A DNA stretch of 64,000 nt from assembly GCA_965200045.1 (NCBI GenBank), contig OZ241330.1, positions 434,001-498,000 on the forward strand, written 5' to 3'. Origin of the DNA: Bin25 sp026709415. GTDB lineage: Bacteria > Bacteroidota > Bacteroidia > Flavobacteriales > Flavobacteriaceae. The translations under genes were made by a program, and so were the position numbers. Positions 46,354-54,071 of this stretch are shown piece after piece. The notes under the pieces are model-generated. The model made no database searches. It saw only the letters and a list, made by a program, of their open reading frames with translations, and was not told the origin of the DNA. Within the stretch, counting starts at the first letter, position 1; each line of letters starts with the position of its first letter.

Positions 46354-47820
46354 ATGAAAATTATTGATCGATATATCACATTTTCATACCTCACGCGATT
46401 GGTAGGCGTGTTTATTATCTGCATGGTGATATTCATTATTCAGACCTTTTGGCTATATATCGATGAATTAGCTGGTAAAGGATTGGATTTCATGACCATT
46501 GCTCGGTTTTTGTTTTACTTTTTTCCACGACTGGTTCCATTGGTATTACCACTTTCGGTGATTTTAGCTTCATTAATGACATTTGGTTCATTGGCCGAGC
46601 ATTCAGAATTTGTGGCCATGAAATCGAGTGGTGTCGCTCTCTGGAGACCCTTAATTGTTCTAGTCATCGTGCATGTCGTGATTGGTATTGGGGCTTTTGT
46701 TTTTTCAAATGAAGTCATTCCTTATGGGGAACGCAAATCCTATGCATTGAGAAAAAATCTAGCTAAAAAAAAACCCGCTCTGGCCATTCGTGAAGGCATG
46801 TTCAATGAAGTAGGGATCTATAATATTAAGGTAGAACGAATGCATGGTCAAGACGATGAGTTTTTAGAAGACATCATCATTCATCAATATCATCCTGAAG
46901 GGAAAAATAATTTGGTCATCAAAGCCAACCGTGGCGAGTTGAGTGGTAAAACAAGTGGGGATAATCTCCAATTGATTCTCTATGATGGAAACCGTTATGA
47001 AGATTTGGAGCCTGAAAATCAAGAAGCGCTGAGACGATTCCCTCATACGACGGTCCATTTTGAAAAGTATATCATGAATATTGATATTTCGGATATCAAC
47101 AATATTGATCTTTATCAGCAGAATGAAACATCAAATTACAGAACCTATAATATCGATTTATTAAGCTTTCATATCGACTCCCTCCAAAATGATATTCTTC
47201 AACGCGTCTCGAGTCAAGTGAACAATTTGACGGCCACAAGCCCCATTTCTGATATTCAAGAAAAAAATGACATGCCAAGTGCCGATACCATCCCTCACCA
47301 GGTTTTAGATTTTGTTGATCCAAACTATTCTTACAACCGGATGAGAGCTATACAAAGTGCCATGGACGAGTTGAGAAATAATTCCGGCATTCTCCATGTG
47401 AATCAAAACGAAGTGAATGTTTTGACCCGTTGGTTAAATGCGCATATCATCACACTACACGATAAGTTTGCTCTGAGTTTTTCTTGTGTTTTTTTGTTTC
47501 TTATCGGTGGCTCTCTTGGCGCGATTATTCGTAAAGGAGGAATTGGTCTTCCCTTTGTGTTATCTATATTTTTGTTTCTGACCTATCATTATATCGGTAT
47601 GTTTGCTAAAAACGCTGCTGAAGATGGAAGTATCTCCCCAATCATTGGGACCTGGTTATCCACTTTTATTGTTGGTTTATTGGCTTTATTTTTGTCCAAT
47701 AGAGCTTCATCAGACAAAGAAATTTTTGACTTGGCCTATTTCTATATCCGATTAAAAAGTGGGTTGATGTATGCTCCTTTGTTGGTTGTAAGATTTTCCA
47801 AAAAAATGTTTAACCGATGA
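46354..47820 (+). CDS. lptG: LPS export permease of the LptF/LptG (YjgP/YjgQ) family
   Basis: 488 residues. Inner-membrane part of the LptB2FG ABC transporter that extracts lipopolysaccharide. Three N-terminal TM segments (about 10-120; FFPRLVPLVLPLSVILASLMTFGSLAEHSEFVAMKSSGVALWR is the family hallmark), a periplasmic jelly-roll (about 130-360) and three C-terminal TM segments (about 375-455, with GGSLGAIIRKGGIGLPF). The periplasmic domain is long and has a polar insert around residues 245-330. It starts directly after lolA and its stop overlaps the ribBA start (ATGA), so translation is coupled. Confidence 0.92.
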   Translation: MKIIDRYITFSYLTRLVGVFIICMVIFIIQTFWLYIDELAGKGLDFMTIARFLFYFFPRLVPLVLPLSVILASLMTFGSLAEHSEFVAMKSSGVALWRPLIVLVIVHVVIGIGAFVFSNEVIPYGERKSYALRKNLAKKKPALAIREGMFNEVGIYNIKVERMHGQDDEFLEDIIIHQYHPEGKNNLVIKANRGELSGKTSGDNLQLILYDGNRYEDLEPENQEALRRFPHTTVHFEKYIMNIDISDINNIDLYQQNETSNYRTYNIDLLSFHIDSLQNDILQRVSSQVNNLTATSPISDIQEKNDMPSADTIPHQVLDFVDPNYSYNRMRAIQSAMDELRNNSGILHVNQNEVNVLTRWLNAHIITLHDKFALSFSCVFLFLIGGSLGAIIRKGGIGLPFVLSIFLFLTYHYIGMFAKNAAEDGSISPIIGTWLSTFIVGLLALFLSNRASSDKEIFDLAYFYIRLKSGLMYAPLLVVRFSKKMFNR

Positions 47821-48938
47821 TCTTTGATAAAATTTCGGATGCCATTCAGGCCATCAAAAACGGTGAAGTCATTGTTGTTGTCGATGATGCCAACCGAGAA
47901 AATGAAGGCGATTTTGTTGCCGCTGCCCAAAAAGTCACTCCTCAACTAATCAATTTTATGGCCACCTACGGGAGAGGTCTCATTTGTGTGCCACTAAGTC
48001 AACAACGTTGTCAAGAATTGCGTTTGGAAAAAATGGCTTCGAATAATACGGATCCGATGCAAACGGCTTTTACGGTATCCGTTGATTTAAGAGGTAAAGG
48101 GGTCACTACGGGTATTTCAGCGGAAGATCGTTCGAAAACCATCAAAGCTTTGGTTAATGTTTCGAGCAGCCCCGAAGATTTTGTTATTCCGGGACATGTT
48201 TTTCCCTTGATGGCCAAACCCGGAGGTGTTTTGCGTCGAACCGGGCATACCGAAGCGGCCATTGATTTTGCCACATTAGCTGGATTTCAACCCGCTGGGG
48301 TGATCGTTGAAATCATGAATCCCGATGGCTCAATGGCTCGCGTGCCTCAATTAAAAAAAATCGCTCAAAAGCATCACCTCAAAATTGTATCGATTGAAGA
48401 TTTGGTCTCCTATCGCATGCAACACGATCGTCTCATCAATAAAAAGTTAGACACGAAACTCTCCACACATTACGGAGAGTTTCGATTACGGGCATACCAA
48501 CAGACGACCAACGATGTCATTCATTTCGCTTTAACCAAAGGCCAGTGGGAAAGAAGTGAAGCCATTGCCACTCGTATTGAATCTTCAAGAGTAAGTAACG
48601 ACTTGATAACCCAATTGATCAGTGGAAAGGGTTCCAAACTGAATGCTATTTTCAAGGTCATCAACCAACAACAAAAGGGAGCCATTCTATTCATCAGCAA
48701 AGAACAAGATTCTGAAGATCTCTTATCTCGATTTACGGAATTAGAAAAAATTCAATCTACTGGAGATCAGCAATCCATTCCTCCCATTTCGATGGATGAT
48801 CGAGATTTTGGTATTGGCGCTCAAATTTTAGGTGATCTCGGAATTGGTCGTCTTCGTGTCATCAGTAATTCGAGCCAAAAACAGCGGGTTGGGATTACTG
48901 GCTATGGGCTTGAAATCACCGATTATATTCCATATTGA
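47817..48938 (+). CDS. ribB: RibBA-like: 3,4-DHBP synthase with degenerate GTP cyclohydrolase II domain
   Basis: 373 residues. The N-terminal half (about 1-205) is a complete 3,4-dihydroxy-2-butanone-4-phosphate synthase (DDANRENEGDFVAAA, GRGLICVPL, DRSKTIKAL, GHVFPLMAKPGGVLRRTGHTEAAIDFATLAG), an enzyme of riboflavin synthesis. The C-terminal half has the cyclohydrolase II fold (GEFRLRAYQQ, DDRDFGIGAQILGDLGIGRLRVISN, GYGLEI) but lacks the zinc-binding C-x10-C-x-C segment (it reads SSRVSNDLITQLISGKGSKL) and the QEGRGIGL loop. It therefore cannot be an active cyclohydrolase by known rules and resembles RibBX proteins. Another RibA must exist elsewhere. Last gene of the ftsK operon. Confidence 0.9.
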   Translation: MIFDKISDAIQAIKNGEVIVVVDDANRENEGDFVAAAQKVTPQLINFMATYGRGLICVPLSQQRCQELRLEKMASNNTDPMQTAFTVSVDLRGKGVTTGISAEDRSKTIKALVNVSSSPEDFVIPGHVFPLMAKPGGVLRRTGHTEAAIDFATLAGFQPAGVIVEIMNPDGSMARVPQLKKIAQKHHLKIVSIEDLVSYRMQHDRLINKKLDTKLSTHYGEFRLRAYQQTTNDVIHFALTKGQWERSEAIATRIESSRVSNDLITQLISGKGSKLNAIFKVINQQQKGAILFISKEQDSEDLLSRFTELEKIQSTGDQQSIPPISMDDRDFGIGAQILGDLGIGRLRVISNSSQKQRVGITGYGLEITDYIPY

Positions 48939-49026
48939 TCTCGATCTTCCATTTTTATTTCAATTGGAAGTTCCTCATCAACCCCCTAAAAATCTTCAAG
49001 ATTCTCAAAATCCATACCTTTGCGTC

Positions 49027-49113
49027 GGAGAAATGGCAGAGTGGTCGAATGCGGCGGTCTTGAAAACCGTTGAGGGGTCACACCCTCCGGGGGTTCGAAT
49101 CCCTCTTTCTCCG
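49027..49113 (+). tRNA. tRNA-Ser (anticodon UGA)
   Basis: 87 bases with a 7-bp acceptor stem GGAGAAA/TTTCTCC, discriminator G at 49113 and a long variable arm (AGGGGTCACACCCT region) typical of tRNA-Ser. The anticodon loop CTTGAAA at 49059-49065 gives UGA at 49061-49063. The T arm GGGGGTTCGAATCCCTC is normal. CCA is not encoded. The gene is 88 bases after ribBA. Confidence 0.97.
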
Positions 49114-49145
49114 CAGATTCATTGAATTAAAGCCTCCCAGTTCTT

Positions 49146-49940
49146 TTACTCTAAACCGTTGTAAGCAAATTTATGCTTGAAACGACTTGCCAGTGCAGTT
49201 GTTTCTTTATCCCTTTCTTTCAAATATCGTACTCCCCCTAATCCATACCCCCAAACTTTTATTTTTTGCCCTCCTTTAAGTAAAACAGAACTTTCAAAAA
49301 CATTCCAGTTCACGTTCTTTTTTTGGTGCTTCATCGGAATTCTGTGTTTTTTTTCTTGTTTTTGAAAAATATATGGTTCAAGATAATTTGAGAATTTTTT
49401 GTAAGCTCCGGCGTTAAAAAATAATAGTTCTTCAATCGATTTATTTCTATCGATGAATTCAAAAAATTCATCAAGAAGCTCTTTTTCTAATTTAGGATGT
49501 CCTTCTAACTTATCTAATAAAGCCTCTTGCTCGATTTCCCATAACGGGAAAAGATCAAAAAAAGCATAATGCTCTTTTGATAGCCCCAATTTTTCGGCAA
49601 AATCCTTATGCTTCTCAAAATGATTATGATGTATGTGTGCTAATTCTTGAAGTTTGCAAACATATTCCCTATTTTGCTCATAGTTCTTAAAACTTAGGAA
49701 ATCATTAAATCTTCTTTGACGCTCTTCTTGATCATTCAAAACAGATATTTCCCTTAAATCATCGCAAATTTCTTTTGAAAACTCAGCATGTGGACCATAA
49801 GAATTTGAAGGATTGATTCCCAAAATCAGATATTTCGGATTTTCATTATCCATCGGTGTTAACCTTGGCCCAAGATAGAAATCATCTTTTCTCGAATAGT
49901 TTTTGTAAACGTTATAAACGTTTTTCAAATATTTTTCCAC
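49146..49940 (-). CDS. Hypothetical protein with a KYLILGINPS motif
   Basis: 264 residues, soluble, rich in Lys and Glu. The segment PKYLILGINPSNSYGPH near 35-51 resembles the first motif of uracil-DNA-glycosylase-like folds (xLxLGxNP), and KVWGYGLGGVRYLKERDKETTALASRF near the end could be a last strand and helix, but no catalytic pattern is complete. It stands alone, minus strand, at the beginning of the accessory segment after the tRNA. A nucleic-acid role is only a weak guess. Confidence 0.6.
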   Translation of the reverse strand: MEKYLKNVYNVYKNYSRKDDFYLGPRLTPMDNENPKYLILGINPSNSYGPHAEFSKEICDDLREISVLNDQEERQRRFNDFLSFKNYEQNREYVCKLQELAHIHHNHFEKHKDFAEKLGLSKEHYAFFDLFPLWEIEQEALLDKLEGHPKLEKELLDEFFEFIDRNKSIEELLFFNAGAYKKFSNYLEPYIFQKQEKKHRIPMKHQKKNVNWNVFESSVLLKGGQKIKVWGYGLGGVRYLKERDKETTALASRFKHKFAYNGLE

Positions 49941-50080
49941 GATAGAATAAGGGAATCACGAAGGTAATCAATGTTAATGTATGTCTCTTACTCGTTGAAT
50001 AAACATGGTCAAAAAAACCGTTGAAATTCATAGGGAAAACTACATTAAATCTATCTTATGTCTACTTTCCATATTTTTTT

Positions 50081-50122
50081 TATACATACACGTCTGCTTT
50101 TATTACTCTTGCCTCACTTTAA
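50081..50122 (+). promoter_or_regulatory. 42-base promoter-like repeat, copy 1 (before the small lipoprotein gene)
   Basis: The segment beginning TATACATACACGTCTGCTTT matches 50707-50748 at 34 of 42 positions. It includes a TACTCTTG box at the place where copy 2 has TAATTTTG. It ends 23 bases before the likely start at 50146. The shared sequence suggests a common promoter or operator for the two units. Confidence 0.5.
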
Positions 50123-50145
50123 TGGCAAATAAAATGGGAGTAATG

Positions 50146-50442
50146 ATGAAGACTTATCTTCTCTTGATTTGTTTCTTATTTTCGTGTTCACCTTTCACTA
50201 ATGAATGGACCATGGATAGATCCAATCATCAAAGTGCTATTGTTAATTTAATCACAGACCGATTTAATAACATGGATAAACGACTTGATTCGCTAGATAA
50301 GAATATGAAAGAGGTGAAAAGAGTGCTTAATGAAACCAATGGCTATCATAAAGTCAGCAAGTTTTATCAACGATTTGTTGTGTTTCCCTTAATGATTAGT
50401 ATTTTCATGCTGATACTCACTCAACTGTTTTTATCGTATTGA
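50146..50442 (+). CDS. Small lipoprotein with coiled-coil segment and C-terminal membrane helix
   Basis: 98 residues from the ATG at 50146, chosen because it gives a clean lipoprotein signal (MKTYLLLICFLFSC, lipobox LFSC). The frame is open back to 50005, but that extension would precede the promoter-like repeat. After the Cys come a polar stretch, a heptad-like helix (about 28-62, with FNNMDKRLDSLDKNMKEVKRVLNE) and a closing TM segment (about 77-96). No family is recognised. It lies beside the mobile mystery pair with which it shares an upstream repeat. Confidence 0.55.
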   Translation: MKTYLLLICFLFSCSPFTNEWTMDRSNHQSAIVNLITDRFNNMDKRLDSLDKNMKEVKRVLNETNGYHKVSKFYQRFVVFPLMISIFMLILTQLFLSY

Positions 50443-50618
50443 ACAGTTCGTTCCAAGTTTAGGGAATGATGAGGTTATGGAGGTATCCATTGGTTGCTAA
50501 CTAAAATCGCATTGTTGGCACTTCTGGATATGTATTGTGTTATTATCTATCACTAATTTCAATTATTTATCATCATCACTACGTTTTCTTTGGTGGTGAA
50601 AACCGATAAAAATGCCAT

Positions 50619-50636
50619 GTTCAACTATCTAGTGCA
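50619..50636 (+). repeat. 18-base direct repeat, copy 2
   Basis: GTTCAACTATCTAGTGCA, identical to 25512-25529. It lies 141 bases before the mobile mystery protein A gene. The related inverted sequence at 53871-53886 lies beyond the mystery pair and two further genes. Confidence 0.45.
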
Positions 50637-50703
50637 ATAATAATTTGTTTAGAAATAAGGAAAAATCAAATTAGAACTCTTTAATGTATACTTTACATAT
50701 ATA

Positions 50704-50748
50704 TTGTATACATATATGTCGACTTTTATTAATTTTGCTTCACTATAA
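50704..50748 (+). promoter_or_regulatory. Promoter of the mobile mystery pair, within 42-base repeat copy 2
   Basis: A TTG at 50704-50706 and a TAATTTTG box at 50730-50737 (TAnnTTTG consensus) are 23 bases apart, the box ending 22 bases before the start at 50760. The repeat (50707-50748) is shared with the segment before the small lipoprotein gene. A partly symmetric TATACATATATG stands inside it and may be an operator for the XRE protein. Confidence 0.55.
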
Positions 50749-50759
50749 GCATTTGAATC

Positions 50760-51221
50760 ATGAGAAATAAAAAGCACCTATTGATTAAACAACTTGATTT
50801 GAGTTTGGTTCCTTTCCATGGATTAGAAAAAGTTTTGGTTCCTGAAAAAGGATGGATTTCGACCATTAGAAGCGGATTAAATATGACTATGGAACAGTTA
50901 GGGAAGAAATTAAAACTTTCAAGGGGGGCTATACAAAAAATTGAACAACGTGAAGCTACAGGGCAAATCACCTTAAAAAAAATGAAAAAAATTGGCGACA
51001 GCTTGAATTTGCATTTTATCTATGGATTTGCTCCTAAAAATGGGACATTAGAAAAATTTGTAGAAATAAAAGCTAATGAATTAGCAAAGAAGATTGTATC
51101 TCGAACCAATCAAACCATGAAATTAGAAAATCAAGAAATCAATCAAAATAAACTGACCCAATCCATTGTTGAATTAGCTAATGAACTAAAGCTTGAAATG
51201 AGAAAGTCTCTATGGCATTAA
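50760..51221 (+). CDS. Mobile mystery protein A (XRE-family HTH)
   Basis: 153 residues. The helix-turn-helix (about 45-85, NMTMEQLGKKLKLSRGAIQKIEQREATGQITLKKMKKIGDSL) and the flanking pattern (LIKQLDLSL at the start; PKNGTLEKFVEIKANELAKKIV near 105) match the protein family called mobile mystery protein A, which is always found before the Fic-domain protein B on mobile or accessory DNA. Its last 10 bases overlap the B gene, so the two are translated together. By analogy with other XRE-Fic pairs it may be the regulator or antitoxin, but this is not established. Confidence 0.85.
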   Translation: MRNKKHLLIKQLDLSLVPFHGLEKVLVPEKGWISTIRSGLNMTMEQLGKKLKLSRGAIQKIEQREATGQITLKKMKKIGDSLNLHFIYGFAPKNGTLEKFVEIKANELAKKIVSRTNQTMKLENQEINQNKLTQSIVELANELKLEMRKSLWH

Positions 51222-51805
51222 ATTTTAAAACCTTTCATAATCAAACTCCATTAGATCAGAATGAAACTGATGGACTGCGAATCAAACACCTTCGTTTTCA
51301 AGAAGAGCTAAATGAATTTGAACATCAAAATGTTGAAAAAGCTATTGAATGGACCATGAGGGGTTCTTTTAACAAAGAAATGATTTTCACAGAAAAATTT
51401 ATCAAAGAGGTTCATTTTCGAATGTTTGGAGACGTATGGAACTGGGCTGGGAAGTTCAGAAAATCTGAAAAAAACCTTGGCGTATCATGGCCAAGAATCG
51501 GTGTTGAATTAAAGCAAGTTTTAGACGATACTAAATATTGGATTACCCATTCAATTTTCAAACCTGAAGAAATAGCCATTCGATTTAAACATAAAATTGT
51601 GCAAATTCATTGTTTTCCAAATGGAAATGGGAGACATTCAAGATTGATGGCCGACATATTAATTGAGAAAGTATTTAACGAACAACTTTTTACTTGGGGA
51701 TTTAACATAAAAGATGTTAAACTGTCAAGAAAGATTTATATCGATGCTATCAAGGAGGCAGATATTGGTAATATAGAACCCCTATTGGAATTTGCAAAAA
51801 ATTGA
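51212..51805 (+). CDS. Mobile mystery protein B (Fic/DOC family)
   Basis: 197 residues. The Fic core is HCFPNGNGRHSR at 133-144, in which the His (H133) and the anion-binding GNGR loop are kept, but the acidic Mg2+ ligand of HxFx[DE]GNGR is Asn (N138 region). Upstream FTEKFIKEVHFRMFGDVWNWAGKFR (about 59-83) is the usual Fic lead-in. Fic proteins transfer AMP or other nucleotide parts to target proteins. No [ST]xxxE[GN] inhibitory helix is evident in either partner. Whether the pair is a toxin-antitoxin module is unknown; the pair organisation is firmly recognised. Confidence 0.85.
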   Translation: MALNFKTFHNQTPLDQNETDGLRIKHLRFQEELNEFEHQNVEKAIEWTMRGSFNKEMIFTEKFIKEVHFRMFGDVWNWAGKFRKSEKNLGVSWPRIGVELKQVLDDTKYWITHSIFKPEEIAIRFKHKIVQIHCFPNGNGRHSRLMADILIEKVFNEQLFTWGFNIKDVKLSRKIYIDAIKEADIGNIEPLLEFAKN

Positions 51806-51827
51806 TTCTATATAACACTTGAATCAA
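51802..51827 (+). terminator. Hairpin at the end of the Fic gene
   Basis: TTGATTC (51802-51808) and GAATCAA (51821-51827) form a perfect 7-bp stem with a 12-base loop, starting at the Fic stop codon. There is no T-tract after it, so it is only a weak terminator candidate. Confidence 0.35.
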
Positions 51828-51901
51828 CGGTTACCAACACAGCTAGTATCTTCAACAATGAAACACAAAGAAATTCATATTCTTGGTATCAAACTGATAC
51901 A

Positions 51902-52360
51902 ATGATTCGAATAAAAAGTAATATATACCAAAATTCTAACAACTTAGAACACTACAATTTTTTCGAAGAGTTTATAGATTACGCAAATTCAAGAAGTGTT
52001 GCTAGGTTCAAATTCTACAAACCACATAACAATTATCTAGATATTAAGTACAACAATATTGATATCAGAACATGTTTTTACCACATTCCTTCTCGAAATA
52101 GAGTAGACATACGTTTGCGTCTAGATGATAAATCAACATTTGAAAAGATTAAAGCACAAGCAGATAGATTTAATGAATTAGTGGGTGGAGGTAGTAAAGT
52201 ATACTTTACTCCACCGAAAAGGGGGTACCTTGTACACAAGATAGAGTCTTCCTACCCGATAAATTTTGACAACAGAAGAGAATACGAAAAATGTTTTGAC
52301 TGGATGCTAAACATCGGGGAACAAATGATTGGGGCATATGATAAAATCATACACGACTAA
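51902..52360 (+). CDS. Hypothetical protein
   Basis: 152 residues, soluble, aromatic-rich (HYNFFEEFIDYANSRSVARFKFYKP, then YLDIKYNNIDIRTCFYHIPSRNRVDIRLRLDD). The alternating strands and the basic residues resemble the C-terminal part of some nuclease-associated DUF4268-like proteins, but the likeness is not strong enough to name. It follows the mobile mystery pair on the same strand after 96 bases and may travel with it. Function unknown. Confidence 0.55.
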   Translation: MIRIKSNIYQNSNNLEHYNFFEEFIDYANSRSVARFKFYKPHNNYLDIKYNNIDIRTCFYHIPSRNRVDIRLRLDDKSTFEKIKAQADRFNELVGGGSKVYFTPPKRGYLVHKIESSYPINFDNRREYEKCFDWMLNIGEQMIGAYDKIIHD

Positions 52361-52392
52361 TCAAGAGTATTGTAAATATCTAAGGGTAGTAA

Positions 52393-53217
52393 CTATAAAA
52401 CGATATCTTCTTTTTTAGCAATCGTCTCATTCCATTCACCTCGGACAGAATCCCAATGTTCACGATTCTCTGTCCACCAATTTTGGGCTGCTACACATTT
52501 TTCGTCTTCAATTTTTTTATAGACATTATGTCCCTTTTCTTGAGCCAATAACACATCGGTTTCACCATTTCTTCTGATAACTTTTTTATTGTCCTGATCG
52601 TGAATCCATAAATCATTGTATACCAACACATGATTGGTTCGAACTAGGACATTATAATCGTTTCTTGTCGTATGTTCTCTTCTCGGTAAAGGAGCATCTG
52701 CATCGCTTTCCCATGAGCTTTTACCATCGATATGTACCCACGTGGCAGTTCCTTCATATCTCGGGGAATCGTCCACTTGAGCCACTCGTTGCGTCCATTT
52801 TCCTTTGACCTGATCGGCTGTATAGGAAACATAATTCCAACGGTTATCAGTATCATATGTGTAGCCATCCTGATTTTCAAAGAGCCAATCTTGTCGCCAA
52901 TGTTTCACAATCATTTGGCTTTGTTTAGGACCAACAATCAAAAGATGCTGCATGACAATTTTATCTTCATCATATTCAAGTAGTTGAACCCATTCTAAGG
53001 CTTTTTCTTGTTTTACTTTTGAAGGTTTGTAAAGTGAATCTATTGAGTAATTAAATGTTTCTGCAAAATTGAATCCCACTTGGTAACATCCACACATACC
53101 TTTTATGGCTTGTCGATCCAAGTCAATCTTTGTCAGCGCTTCTTTCATCGTACTTTGTGAAAAAACACTTCCACAAGTCAACAAAAACACCAGTACTATT
53201 TGAATAGTTTGTTTCAT
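52393..53217 (-). CDS. DUF6607-like secreted protein
   Basis: 274 residues from the ATG at 53217, which gives a clear signal peptide (MKQTIQIVLVFLLTCGSVFSQ); the frame is open to 53292 but that would bury the signal. The mature part has the pattern I know as DUF6607: GMCGCYQVGFNFAETF near 42-57, EWVQLLEYDEDKIVMQHLLIVGP, IVKHWRQDWLFEN, YDTDNRWNYVSYTADQVKGKWTQRVAQVDDSPRYEG and PLPRREHTTRNDYNVLVRTNHV. It is found in many Bacteroidota and proteobacteria; function unknown, with a beta-rich lipocalin-like appearance. Confidence 0.75.
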   Translation of the reverse strand: MKQTIQIVLVFLLTCGSVFSQSTMKEALTKIDLDRQAIKGMCGCYQVGFNFAETFNYSIDSLYKPSKVKQEKALEWVQLLEYDEDKIVMQHLLIVGPKQSQMIVKHWRQDWLFENQDGYTYDTDNRWNYVSYTADQVKGKWTQRVAQVDDSPRYEGTATWVHIDGKSSWESDADAPLPRREHTTRNDYNVLVRTNHVLVYNDLWIHDQDNKKVIRRNGETDVLLAQEKGHNVYKKIEDEKCVAAQNWWTENREHWDSVRGEWNETIAKKEDIVL

Positions 53218-54071
53218 TTGTAAATATTTTAAGTTTTTTCTTTTCCAATTAAAAAACACATCTTTTATCCTAAACTTGGAAAATCGCTGCAAACTTATTT
53301 ATAATAGTTCTAAATAAAAAATAAATTGGGAATTTTTTTTAAACTAAATCACAGATTAGAGCATCTTTTTTCCTTGGCTTCCAATTTTATTCTTGTGGAT
53401 ATAAATAGTTTCATCTATCACTTCAATTCTCATTATTAGGTTATATTATATTTTCTACCATTGGTTCTAAAACATCTATTCCCCTTATAGCTTTTGTGCT
53501 ACCAAACTTGATTCATGATCACAAATAGTCTCTAAACTTTTGACCCTCTCAACAATCTGAACGCCTTTATTTCAATAAGGTTAACAAATAAAGGAAGTGC
53601 CTTTACCTTGTTTTGGAGAGATAAAGAGATTCGACTCTATAAAATGGAATTCAACTTAAAATTGCTTCTTATTGGTTGAACTGGTAAGTGCAACATAAAC
53701 TAGGTGAAAAATCACCATTTTCAAGGTGTCGTTGAATCTTATTCTTGTTTTTAATAGGAACCATAATCAACGAATCCTCCATGGCAAGGTTTCATATATT
53801 GAATCCAGAGAAACCTATGAACAGGCTCAATCAATCGTATTTTCAATCAAATTGGCTATGACTTTTAAATGGCACTAGATGGTTAAGCGAAGCATTTGTT
53901 TTTCTTTATTGCCCTTTTATGAATTTCGATAAGCCAAGATCATTCAACGAGAAGACAAACTTTTCTGAAACACAAAAAACTTCTTTGATTGATTTAAAAA
54001 AGTAAAAGTCCATTTAAAACAGTGTGTCCTTGAGTAGGGGATCCGACAATTTGAAAATCAATAGCCTACGA
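53218..54071. other. Non-coding accessory stretch
   Basis: 854 bases between two minus-strand genes with no coding frame of interest. The inverted relative of the 18-base repeat lies at 53871-53886. The region is low in complexity in places (A/T runs), and looks like decayed mobile DNA, but no transposase motif is readable. Confidence 0.45.
53871..53886 (-). repeat. Inverted, diverged relative of the 18-base repeat
   Basis: Read on the minus strand it is TTAACCATCTAGTGCC, sharing the core AAC[TC]ATCTAGTGC with the two direct copies. With the copy at 50619-50636 it brackets about 3.3 kb carrying the mobile mystery pair. Chance cannot be excluded for such a short core. Confidence 0.3.

Larger units (their letters stand above)
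50443..50759. other. Intergenic region before the mobile mystery pair
   Basis: 317 bases. It contains copy 2 of the 18-base repeat (50619-50636) and copy 2 of the 42-base promoter-like repeat (50707-50748). No gene is seen. Confidence 0.55.

Noticed and set aside
48832..49125. 97-codon plus-strand frame overlapping the end of ribBA and the tRNA
   Set aside because: It is a shadow frame: it runs through tRNA-Ser and out of frame through ribBA.
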